From Methanobrevibacter sp. TLL-48-HuF1 (GTDB lineage Archaea > Methanobacteriota > Methanobacteria > Methanobacteriales > Methanobacteriaceae): 64,000 nt of DNA. Under the pieces are notes generated by a model. It searched no databases, had not been told where the DNA came from, and worked only from the letters and a program-made list of their open reading frames with translations. Positions 9,687 to 21,982 of the stretch are shown one piece after another; position 1 is the first letter of the stretch; every line of letters starts with the position of its first letter. The translations under genes were made by a program, and so were the position numbers. The stretch lies in the NCBI RefSeq assembly GCF_023617305.1, contig NZ_CP081485.1:1168501-1232500 (forward strand), in the 5' to 3' direction.

Positions 9687-10418
9687 TTGAAAATGATTTT
9701 AGATGAACGTGGTAAGAAATATCTTCTTAAAGAAGACTGTGAATTTCAAAGTGATTTAGGTATTGTTACTAAAGAGCAGATAGCTAATTGTGAAGTAGGT
9801 GATGAGCTTAAAAGTCATTTAGACCACACATTTAAAATTGTTAAACCTACTGTTAATGATTTCATTGATTTGATGGATAGGCGTTGTTCCATTTTGGTTA
9901 AAAAAGATATTGGAACAGTGCTGGCTTACACAGGTTTAGGTTCAGGAGACAGAGTTGTTGATTCTGGAACTGGTGCGGGAGCTATTGCACTTAACTTTGG
10001 AAATGTTGTTGGAGACACAGGTAAGGTTTATACTTATGAAATAAGGGAAGATTTTGCCAAAGTTGCTCAAAAAAACATTGAAACATTTGGAATTACAAAT
10101 ATTGAAGTTAAAAACAAGGATATTAAGGAAGGCATTGATGAAAAAGATATTGATTTGGTCTTTTTAGATTTGCCAAAGCCTTTTGAAATATTTGAAGAAG
10201 TTTATGAATCTTTGAAAGTCGGCGGATGGTTAGCAGTTTATGCACCATATATTGATCAGGCAGAAATAGCTTATAGGGTAGCTAAAAAACTTAATTTTTA
10301 TAATATTGAAATATTGGAAACATTAGAAAGAGGTCTGGAAGTTAGACCTCAGGGAGTCAGACCAAAAACTCGCATGGTTGGCCATACTGGATACTTGGTC
10401 TTTGCCCGTAAATTATAA
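9687..10418 (+). CDS. trmI: tRNA (adenine-N1)-methyltransferase, TrmI family
   Basis: Archaeal TrmI methylates N1 of adenine in the T-loop of tRNA (positions 57/58) using S-adenosylmethionine. The SAM-binding motif DSGTGAGAIAL lies near residue 92, followed by the acidic strand VYTYEIRE and the substrate motif LDLPKPFE. An N-terminal beta-barrel-like domain precedes. The frame is open from a GTG at 9678, but AGGTGA (9676-9681) ends five bases before the TTG at 9687, so TTG is the better start; the ATG at 9693 is possible. The product is about 243 residues, normal for the family. Confidence 0.9.
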   Translation: MKMILDERGKKYLLKEDCEFQSDLGIVTKEQIANCEVGDELKSHLDHTFKIVKPTVNDFIDLMDRRCSILVKKDIGTVLAYTGLGSGDRVVDSGTGAGAIALNFGNVVGDTGKVYTYEIREDFAKVAQKNIETFGITNIEVKNKDIKEGIDEKDIDLVFLDLPKPFEIFEEVYESLKVGGWLAVYAPYIDQAEIAYRVAKKLNFYNIEILETLERGLEVRPQGVRPKTRMVGHTGYLVFARKL

Positions 10419-10422
10419 AAAA

Positions 10423-10448
10423 ATTAAAGAGCATTTAAACTCTTTAAT
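10423..10448 (-). terminator. Hairpin between convergent trmI and adhesin-like gene
   Basis: ATTAAAGAG (10423-10431, first A at 10423) and CTCTTTAAT (10440-10448) form a 9-bp stem with an 8-base loop. A/T runs flank it on both sides, so it may serve both convergent genes; it touches the stop codon of the minus-strand gene. Confidence 0.55.
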
Positions 10449-12493
10449 TAATCTTTTTCTAAAACAGTAATATTGTATCCCATATCTAATCCGTTAAATG
10501 GGTCATATGCTGTTAAAATATATTCTCCAGGGATTAACCTGATATTTAATGTTGCAATTCCAGATTCATTAGTTAATTTTTTGTAAAATACTCCGTGAAT
10601 ATTGAATGTTATGTTTGTATTGGTTACAGGGTTTCCTTTTTCATCTAAAAGGGTTGCATGAAATTGCGTGTCATTTAAATAAGTTTTTACAATACTTTTA
10701 GCTACTATAGTTGGTAAAACATTAACGTTGTATCCTATATCCAATCCTGTTAATGGGTCAATGCAGGTTAAAATATATGTATTCGGTCTTAAGTTAATAT
10801 TTAATTTAGCTATTCCATTTTTATCAGTCTGTTTAGTGTAGAACACTCCATTAATGTTAAATGTCACATTGGTATTAGCTAGTGGGCTGCCATCTCCTTT
10901 TAGGAATGTGGCATAGAATTGAGTTCCGTTTCTATACATTTTAACAATATTTTTTCCATTAATTGTTGAAAGTACAGTAATATTGTTGGTTATAACATTC
11001 CCAAGGGTGTAAGTTTTCATGGTGTAATTTCCGGGTCTGAGATTAATGGACATTGAAGCGATTCCGTTTTTATCACTGGTTTTAGTGTAATTTTTTCCAT
11101 TGATTTCAAATATCACTTTTGTATTGGCTAATGTTTTAACAGCAAATTGGGAGTCATTTTTATAATATTTTACAAGATTGTTGCTTTCTATTTTGAAGAT
11201 ATCCAATGTGAATTTTTGATTTCCGATACTTGCAGTTATATTGTCTCTATTTTTAGTATCAAAACTTAATTTAGCTATTCCATTTTTCAAATCAATGCTT
11301 TGAGTGTAGTTTAAACTTTCAAAAAGAACTTCTCCGTTTATATTCATATTTTTGGAAGTTGTTGTTTTGGTAAGGTTATTATAGAGATTATTTAAACTTA
11401 CAGTTATGTTTCCTTTTGAATTTTGAACAAGTGTAGAGGGATTGGATGTAATTGTAGCTACTGCCCAGTTACTTAAATTCATTCCAGTTACATTATTTGT
11501 TCCCCACCAGTTGTAGGAAGCATCAATATTTATTCCTTTAACTGTTGAGTTTAAAATATTGTTGTAATTTAGGATTATGTCTCCTTTTTGGTTTTGATTT
11601 TTAATGTCATTGTTTTTAAATACTGAATATGTTATTGTTGTTATTTCTGGAGTTAATTCATTTTGAATATTTATTATAGCTCCTCCGGAATATGCAATGT
11701 TGTTTATAAATTTACAGTTTTCAACAGTTAATGTTGTATAAAAATTGTAAATAGCTCCTCCTTCGTTAGCTCCGTTGTTATCTTCAAATATGGAATTGGT
11801 AATTGTTGCAGGTCCCCAGTTTTTAATAGCTCCTCCTAACTCTCCATGTTTTCCGCAGCTGTTTTTTTGAAAGATTGATGAATCTATTGTTAAAAATCCG
11901 TGGTGATTGTATATTGCTCCGCCACGTGTGGCCTGATTGTTGATGAATGTGGAATTGGTAATTGTTACTTTTCCTGCTTCATTGTGCAGGAATCCCCCCT
12001 GGCTTTCTGCAATGTTATTTTTAAATACTGAATTTTCTACATTTAAAGTTCCAAGATTATTAAATACAACCCCTCCGTAGCCGTTTACTTCACAATTTGA
12101 AAATGTGGAGTTTTTTATAGTGGTTTGTCCGTTATTGTAGATTATGCTTCCACCATCTCCTTTTCCATTTATGAAATTTATTCCAATCAATGTTAATTTT
12201 GCATTTTTGTTAACAGTAAACACTTTATTGTAATTTGCATTGATTGTTACATTTCCACTGTTTTTTGAGGATATGGTTAAATCATGGTTAATGTTAATGT
12301 TATTTTCATTATAGTTTCCAGTTTCTATGTAAATATTGTCTCCGCTTTGGGAATTGCTTACAGCTTCACTAACTGTTGTGTAATCACTTCCATTGCCTCC
12401 AACGTCAATATCTGTTGCACTGGCTGAAGCGATTGTTAGCACAAATAGGAAAACTAGTAAAACTGATATAGCTATTTTATATTGTTTATTCAA
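10448..12493 (-). CDS. Adhesin-like surface protein: beta-helix plus Ig-like repeats
   Basis: Secreted protein of 681 residues. A signal peptide (about 1-26, ending ASASA) is followed by a right-handed beta-helix region (about 30-330) with repeated GGAIYN...NSxFxNN units like Chlamydia Pmp repeats and a YNWWGTN motif. The C-terminal half has three to four Ig-like repeats of about 85 residues sharing the FNINGVFYTK...NGIAKLNINLRPG pattern. These are the hallmarks of the adhesin-like proteins expanded in gut Methanobrevibacter. No membrane anchor, sorting signal or pseudomurein-binding repeat is visible, so attachment is unclear. The role in attachment to cells or glycans is an inference. Confidence 0.88.
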   Translation of the reverse strand: MNKQYKIAISVLLVFLFVLTIASASATDIDVGGNGSDYTTVSEAVSNSQSGDNIYIETGNYNENNININHDLTISSKNSGNVTINANYNKVFTVNKNAKLTLIGINFINGKGDGGSIIYNNGQTTIKNSTFSNCEVNGYGGVVFNNLGTLNVENSVFKNNIAESQGGFLHNEAGKVTITNSTFINNQATRGGAIYNHHGFLTIDSSIFQKNSCGKHGELGGAIKNWGPATITNSIFEDNNGANEGGAIYNFYTTLTVENCKFINNIAYSGGAIINIQNELTPEITTITYSVFKNNDIKNQNQKGDIILNYNNILNSTVKGINIDASYNWWGTNNVTGMNLSNWAVATITSNPSTLVQNSKGNITVSLNNLYNNLTKTTTSKNMNINGEVLFESLNYTQSIDLKNGIAKLSFDTKNRDNITASIGNQKFTLDIFKIESNNLVKYYKNDSQFAVKTLANTKVIFEINGKNYTKTSDKNGIASMSINLRPGNYTMKTYTLGNVITNNITVLSTINGKNIVKMYRNGTQFYATFLKGDGSPLANTNVTFNINGVFYTKQTDKNGIAKLNINLRPNTYILTCIDPLTGLDIGYNVNVLPTIVAKSIVKTYLNDTQFHATLLDEKGNPVTNTNITFNIHGVFYKKLTNESGIATLNIRLIPGEYILTAYDPFNGLDMGYNITVLEKD

Positions 12494-12590
12494 TTTTCAT
12501 ATCTCCTATTAAAAATTTTAAAATAATCACTATTATTTAATAGAAGTTTTGGTGATGATTGTATTTTAAATTTATCAAAAAGTTATTAAA

Positions 12591-12881
12591 TTAAAGTGGA
12601 AATGTCAGCGGTATATTGAAAGGTTCTATATGAAGAATCATATAGGGTCCGTTTTCATAAAGCAGTACACAAAGTAGTATGAAACATATTAGGCTTAGAA
12701 TTATTCCTGAATTTTCATGGTGTTTAATGCACAAAATAAGATAAATAGCTACTAAAAGCATTAAAATTATCTCTATAAAGTGTGAAATAGGAAATGTCAT
12801 CCAGTCTATATGTGAAATCATTGTGATGATACTTACAACAATTAATAAAATAACTATTTTATTATAGTTTTGGAAGTTCAT
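12591..12881 (-). CDS. Small membrane protein, unknown
   Basis: A 96-residue protein with three hydrophobic segments (about 8-26, 33-50, 58-75) and short polar links, ending in a hydrophobic but Pro-rich tail. I do not recognise a family. It stands alone between the adhesin-like gene and leuS, with TA-rich promoter-like sequence just upstream (12885-12915). Coding status rests on the uninterrupted hydrophobic pattern and ordinary codon use. Confidence 0.5.
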   Translation of the reverse strand: MNFQNYNKIVILLIVVSIITMISHIDWMTFPISHFIEIILMLLVAIYLILCIKHHENSGIILSLICFILLCVLLYENGPYMILHIEPFNIPLTFPL

Positions 12882-12945
12882 AATTGTTATTATATAAGTA
12901 TATATATATATAATTTTGTTTAATGTATTTAAAAAATAAGTGAAT

Positions 12946-12963
12946 GAATAAGGTTTTTAACCC

Positions 12964-12969
<6 letters not shown>
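12946..12969 (-). terminator. leuS terminator hairpin containing the stop codon
   Basis: GAATAAGG (12946-12953) pairs with CCTTATTC (12962-12969), 8 bp with an 8-base loop. The leuS stop codon (12964-12966) lies in the stem, and the minus-strand transcript then reads through a T-run (complement of the A-run at 12931-12936). Confidence 0.6.
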
Positions 12970-15818
<2,849 letters not shown>

Positions 15819-15819
<1 letters not shown>

Positions 15820-16619
15820 TAAATCACCATTACAGTCTTTTCAGGGCTTTCAGGAACTTTGCTTTTATGTGCGTTCCTTTTTACTTTATTTATAATCATA
15901 TCAATTTCATCAATTGAAATATCTAAGTTTTTAGCTATTTCTTCTTTTGAAGTTTCTTTATCTTTGTACTGGTAAAGAATTTTATCTAAGTTTTCATAGG
16001 TCATTCCTATTTCATCTTCATCAGTCTGATTGTTCCATAAACCTGCGCGGGGAGGTTTATTGATTATTTCTTCAGGAACTCCTATATATTTAGCTAATTC
16101 AAATACATCAGTTTTGTATAAATCTCCAATTGGTTCAATATCACAGGCTCCGTCTCCGTGTTTTGTAAAGTATCCAATTAGTATTTCACTTTTATTTCCG
16201 GTTCCGCTTACAAGGTAACCTTTTGAATTTGCATAATAATATATGATAGACATTCTGATTCTGGCTTTAAGGTTTCCAATAGCTAACTGTTCGTTTTCTG
16301 TTTTATATTGTGTAACAGATAAAAATTCGTTTAAAATACTGTCAATAGCCATTTCCTTATAATCAATACCTAATATTTTAGCAATGTCTGTTCCATGAAT
16401 TTTATCTTCTGTTGGGGTGGTTGTAGATGGCATAACAATTCCAAATACATTTTCTTTACCAACAGCTTCTGTAGCTAAGTATGCAGTTAATGTTGAATCT
16501 ATTCCACCACTTAATCCAACAACAAGTCCTTTTGCATTAGCTTCAGATACTTTGTCTTGAATGAATTTGATTATGCTTTCTTTTGTTGTTTTAGTATCTA
16601 ATTTTGGAAGCTCGTTCAT
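15819..16619 (-). CDS. nadE: NH3-dependent NAD+ synthetase
   Basis: Final step of NAD synthesis: amidation of nicotinic acid adenine dinucleotide with ammonia and ATP. The 266 residues contain the PP-loop SGGIDS (37-42), the family segment [21 protein letters not shown], and [17 protein letters not shown]. There is no glutaminase domain, so it uses free ammonia. The start is preceded by AAGGAG on the minus strand. First gene of the nadE-leuS pair, divergent from arsA. Confidence 0.96.
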
Positions 16620-16739
16620 GCTTTACACTCCTTGGAAAAATTTTAATGATAATTATTATGATTTTTTTAACTTATATATTAGATAGTAAACTTTTATATA
16701 TGAAAAAATTATAAAATTACTTTTAGTTACTAAAATTAA

Positions 16740-17771
<1,032 letters not shown>

Positions 17772-17784
17772 AAAAAGAAATAAA

Positions 17785-17818
17785 AAGTTAAAATTAATAT
17801 TTTAACTTAAATTTTTTT
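17785..17818. terminator. Strong bidirectional terminator between convergent genes
   Basis: AAGTTAAAAT (17785-17794) and ATTTTAACTT (17799-17808) form a perfect 10-bp stem with a 4-base loop, followed by T7 on the plus strand and by T-rich sequence on the minus strand. It lies between arsA and the 72-residue membrane protein gene. Confidence 0.7.
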
Positions 17819-18035
17819 ATTTTTTCAATTTATATACTATTTCTACTAAGAGAAATATAGCTATTAACACCCAAAAGATCATATTTAGAGTTCCAATATC
17901 TATTGGGAGTTGTAATCCACAAAGTTCTACCAGAATAATCAAAATTAACACAATAACTGTTAAAACATAAAGCACTTTTGATATTGTCGGTTCCTTTTGA
18001 AAGTTTTCTTTTATTTTTTTCCAATTATCTCCCAT
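17817..18035 (-). CDS. Small two-segment membrane protein
   Basis: A 72-residue protein with a charged amphipathic N-terminus (KKIKENFQKEP), then two hydrophobic segments (about 20-38 and 48-66) and a KLKK tail. GGTGATGCT precedes the ATG at good spacing. It starts 11 bases after the large Ig-repeat gene and is therefore likely co-transcribed with it; a helper in export or anchoring is a guess only. No family is recognised. Confidence 0.6.
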   Translation of the reverse strand: MGDNWKKIKENFQKEPTISKVLYVLTVIVLILIILVELCGLQLPIDIGTLNMIFWVLIAIFLLVEIVYKLKK

Positions 18036-18046
18036 AGCATCACCAT

Positions 18047-21000
18047 TTAATATTTTCCTAATTTTCTAGGAGTGTTGAGAGGATCCCAATATTCTTCATC
18101 AAAATACTGGTAGGTCTCTTCTTTAGTTAATTTTCTCACATTTCCATTGCTTATATATTTCGCTTGGCTGCGGTTTAAGGAATTATCTGGGTTGATATGT
18201 ACTTCAACATAATCTACTTCAGGGGTTCCTTTAGGAATTAAAAACAATTTGGTATCCTGGAAATAACCTGGTCTGCTTGGTGTAAAATGACTGTACCAGT
18301 AATGTGTGTCTTTTTCATCAGCAAAAGTGACTCTGATTTTATTAGCTACTGCTTGAAATGCTACAGCAAAGGTAGCTGGGAATAATACAATTGTTGAAAT
18401 TCCTGAAACAGCTCCTCCAAGAATTTTTAGAGATAAAGCGCCGATATTGTATCCAATTATGGTTGCCGGATGGATATTTTTCATGAAATTATCAATATTT
18501 TTATTTATCTGGAATATTCCATTATCTATAGTTTCCCGGATATTTTTCAACTGTTTAGCTAAACTTTCTTCAAGTAATTTAGGAATTATGCATATTGTAC
18601 ATTCTCCTTTTTCTGTTTTTTGAGTAGCTCCTTTATATGCAAAACCATCATCAACCAAAACAGTCTTGCAAATTCCTGTTGTTGTGTTTATGATAAGTAC
18701 AGATTTGCTCCCATTTTCACAAAATACATATATTGAATCTCCGCGATTAACAAGACTGACTTCTGACTTTAAAAGAGCATTTATCACATCATCAAAAGAG
18801 CTAGTTATGTTATTGTTATAAATAATTCCAATTGGATTCATTACATGCTGTTCTATTTTTGATAAAAATAATGAGGTCATAAAGTTAAATTCAGTTATTT
18901 TACTTGTATTTTTTCCAGTTGCAGACATTCCCATATTTGGATTAGCCATGTGAAGATAAAGTTTGTCATTATCAATTCCGCCTAAAACAACTGCTGTTTT
19001 TGTTCTCTGCCAGTTAAGAGATAAATTTTTAGCATATTTATCTGCATACAAATCGCTTAAATAAGCAGAATTCAGACCAGCTAAAAACATTCCCTGGATA
19101 TGTTTCAATTTATAGCTTGTTAAATAATCAAGTCCAAAAGCTAAGTTTTCTACATCTGTTTGGGTAATTTTAGAGTTAATAATAGCATATGACTGAAGTA
19201 TTTCAAAGTTATTGTTTGTATTATACTTTGGATGAGTTCCGTAAGTTATATTTTCTGTTTTTTCAACTAGATTATTGTTAGTTTTAAATATGGTGCTGAT
19301 TTTTTCATCAGTTATGTATCCAACGATTTTTTCTCTAGCTGTATTTAATGTCACGGTTTCATTGGTTGAGGTGAACTTTATTGGACTTATTTGGTTATTT
19401 GTAAGTTTTATATAATTAGTATTTAATTCAGTTTCGGGATTTAAACCATTAGCTAGTGCTAAATTATATCTGATTCCATATTCGTCAAATCCAGTAGTGT
19501 TAAATAGGAGACTTGCTCTTATTTCACCATTTTCAATGTAACTAATTCTCTCAGCCATTTTTCCCTCTTTATCTATTGTAACTCCAAATTGACTGATGTC
19601 TCTATCAGCAGTATTATAATAACGAATATGTGTGTAATTTTCACTGGAATAAATTAAAAGACCACTATCTTTTTGAATTCTAGTTGTTTTACCTGTTTTA
19701 ATTTTAATTTCATCAAACGGTATGAAAACATATTTGTCATTAATTAAAACACTTGTTTTATTGTCTGTTTTATAGTTTGAAAGTGTGTAATTTTTTAATC
19801 CGTTACTGACTTCAAAAATTTGTTTTTTTGGTAATTTTACAATTCCTTTTTCTCCAGCTTTAACTGTATAATTATTTTCAGCTTCTACTTTAGGAAGGGT
19901 TACATTTACATAATTGGGAATAGCTATTTCATAAGTAAAATCTCTGTTTAAGTTTTTAGATATCTTTGTTGAATTTTCAGGGTGAACAATTATTTTATTT
20001 CCAATTTGAACATTCTTATAATAAGTGGTTATTATGTATTTTCCAGGGTTTAAGTTAATATTTAGAGATGCAATACTGTTTAAATTTGTAGTTTTAGTAT
20101 AGAACACTCCATTTATATTAAATGTAACATTTTCTCCAGATCCTACAGGTTTTCCTTCGTTGGTTGTTACAAATGTTTTAAAAGCACTTCCATCTTTGAA
20201 ATTCATTTCTAAATCACTGGTTTGAATTGTAGGTTTAACAAGTATGCTGTTTGAAACAAAACAATTCCTGTACATTGCTGTTATTATGTAATGGCCGGGA
20301 TTTAAATTAATGTTTAATGATGCATAACCTGTATTATCTGAGGTTTTAGTATAGAATACTCCGTTTATATTAAAAGTCACATTTGAATATCTGGCATAGC
20401 TGCCGTCTAAATTATGTAAGTAAACAGAGTATGCTTTTTTATTTTTGTAGTATTTAGCTAAATCGTAGTTACAGCTAATTGTTGCCAATACTGTTACTTT
20501 ATTGGAGCATTGTTCATTAGTTTTTGGATTATATGAAGTTATAATATATTTTCCGGGGTCTAAATTTATGTTTAATTTAGCTATTCCTTCAGTATTTGTA
20601 GTTTTTTTATAAAATACTCCATTTATGTTAAATGTTATTTCAGTGTTGGTTAGTGGTGTTCCTTTATTGTCAGTAAATCCAACATAGTACTGTGTATCAT
20701 TTTTATGGTATTTAACAAGGTCGTCACCATTTATTGTAGGTTTAATTGTTATTTTGGAAGTTGAAGTTGATGGGTGATAAAAATCACAACCTTCAAATAT
20801 CACTTTTGCCATATACTCTCCGGATTCTAAATTTAGGGATAACATAACCTGACCATTTGAATTGGTAATTTTGGTATAATTAGCTCCATTAATATTAATT
20901 ATAACTTTAGCATTACTTATTGGGTGGTGCATATCGTTATTATTGTCGGTTAATGTTGCTATAAGTTTACTCCCATCTTTATAATGCATTTCAACTGGTG

Positions 21001-21214
21001 GTGAATTAATTACAGTTAATGTTTTAGCCTTGGGTGTGGAAAGTATTTCATTTTGAGGTTCTATATTATTTGTTCCTTGAAATTGGTGTTCATTAGTGTT
21101 TTCTAATTTGCTATTTATTGTTTGAGTTTCATTTTCAATTGTTGTGGCAGAAACAGTGCCTATCAAAAAAATAAATAGGAAAATGAAACTTATCAGGTTT
21201 ATTTTTCTAATCAT
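18047..21214 (-). CDS. Large Ig-repeat surface protein with an unrecognised C-terminal region
   Basis: A 1055-residue secreted protein. Signal peptide about 1-23 (ending TVSA), then four to five Ig-like repeats (about 65-420) sharing the FNINGVFYTK...LNINLxPGKYIITxY pattern with the adhesin-like gene at 10448. Then a strand-rich Thr/Asn region (about 420-620) and a region I do not recognise (about 680-870) containing NPNMGMSATG and MNPIGI. Near 945-990 two hydrophobic stretches could be a membrane hairpin, followed by a polar tail ending RKLGKY. It differs from typical adhesins in this tail. Surface display is likely; function is unknown. Confidence 0.82.
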   Translation of the reverse strand: MIRKINLISFIFLFIFLIGTVSATTIENETQTINSKLENTNEHQFQGTNNIEPQNEILSTPKAKTLTVINSPPVEMHYKDGSKLIATLTDNNNDMHHPISNAKVIININGANYTKITNSNGQVMLSLNLESGEYMAKVIFEGCDFYHPSTSTSKITIKPTINGDDLVKYHKNDTQYYVGFTDNKGTPLTNTEITFNINGVFYKKTTNTEGIAKLNINLDPGKYIITSYNPKTNEQCSNKVTVLATISCNYDLAKYYKNKKAYSVYLHNLDGSYARYSNVTFNINGVFYTKTSDNTGYASLNINLNPGHYIITAMYRNCFVSNSILVKPTIQTSDLEMNFKDGSAFKTFVTTNEGKPVGSGENVTFNINGVFYTKTTNLNSIASLNINLNPGKYIITTYYKNVQIGNKIIVHPENSTKISKNLNRDFTYEIAIPNYVNVTLPKVEAENNYTVKAGEKGIVKLPKKQIFEVSNGLKNYTLSNYKTDNKTSVLINDKYVFIPFDEIKIKTGKTTRIQKDSGLLIYSSENYTHIRYYNTADRDISQFGVTIDKEGKMAERISYIENGEIRASLLFNTTGFDEYGIRYNLALANGLNPETELNTNYIKLTNNQISPIKFTSTNETVTLNTAREKIVGYITDEKISTIFKTNNNLVEKTENITYGTHPKYNTNNNFEILQSYAIINSKITQTDVENLAFGLDYLTSYKLKHIQGMFLAGLNSAYLSDLYADKYAKNLSLNWQRTKTAVVLGGIDNDKLYLHMANPNMGMSATGKNTSKITEFNFMTSLFLSKIEQHVMNPIGIIYNNNITSSFDDVINALLKSEVSLVNRGDSIYVFCENGSKSVLIINTTTGICKTVLVDDGFAYKGATQKTEKGECTICIIPKLLEESLAKQLKNIRETIDNGIFQINKNIDNFMKNIHPATIIGYNIGALSLKILGGAVSGISTIVLFPATFAVAFQAVANKIRVTFADEKDTHYWYSHFTPSRPGYFQDTKLFLIPKGTPEVDYVEVHINPDNSLNRSQAKYISNGNVRKLTKEETYQYFDEEYWDPLNTPRKLGKY

Positions 21215-21342
21215 AGTATCTACCAGCTGTTAACTTTTTTTAAAAAATTAACACTTAAACTATGATTAACTAATTATAAAAGTTTTAATTTTAAAATCAA
21301 ATGATAAATGCTTTTTAAAATGAATTTTAAAGGTAAATATTC

Positions 21343-21981
21343 CTAATAGATTATCATAATACACATGTAAGTAAATTCACTACTTGCAATATCTTTTAAT
21401 GTAGATTGAACAATTTTTTCATCATCGTAACTTAAACGTTCACAGACAACTACCTGGCGGTTTTCATTTACTCCGTTATCTAATAGAAATTGTGCCATGT
21501 CTCTAACTTTTTTAGAAGGAAGCGCTATTGTTGTTTTACCGTTGTTTATAACTTTTAAAATGTCTTCAATGTTTTCTCTGCCATGAAAAGTCATAACATT
21601 TGCATTATCCCACTGAATGTGGTTACGGGCAGCAGCTAACTGAAGAGAGCTGATTCCTGGAATTACTTCTATTTTTTCTTTCGGGAAATTTTTATCATTG
21701 GCTATTCTTAAAACAGTATTTAAAACACCTGAAAATCCCGGATCTCCAGTGGATAATATTGATACAGTATTACCTTCAATAGCCAAATCCACTCCTTTTT
21801 CAAGTTTATCTAGTAAATCTTTCACATTAAATGCAAGTTTATTGTTGACATCATCAAATAAATCTATTGCTCTTGTACTTCCAACAGTGTAATCGCTACT
21901 TTTTACGGTGTCTATAGCTTTTTTAGTTAAATATTCACTTGATCCTGGACCGATTCCAATTATATAAATTTTATTTTCCAT
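21343..21981 (-). CDS. cbiE: Cobalt-precorrin-7 (C5)-methyltransferase
   Basis: SAM-dependent methylation of C5 in anaerobic corrin synthesis, a step toward the cobamide needed by methyl-transfer enzymes of methanogens. The 212 residues show the tetrapyrrole methylase signatures: GIGPGSSEYLT at the N-terminus and STGDPGFSG near 75-83, then VIPGISSLQLAAARN. No CbiT decarboxylase domain is fused, and none is adjacent. It begins one base after the phosphodiesterase gene, in the order metallophosphoesterase, phosphodiesterase, cbiE, and so seems to sit in an unrelated operon. Confidence 0.93.
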   Translation of the reverse strand: MENKIYIIGIGPGSSEYLTKKAIDTVKSSDYTVGSTRAIDLFDDVNNKLAFNVKDLLDKLEKGVDLAIEGNTVSILSTGDPGFSGVLNTVLRIANDKNFPKEKIEVIPGISSLQLAAARNHIQWDNANVMTFHGRENIEDILKVINNGKTTIALPSKKVRDMAQFLLDNGVNENRQVVVCERLSYDDEKIVQSTLKDIASSEFTYMCIMIIY

Positions 21982-21982
21982 T

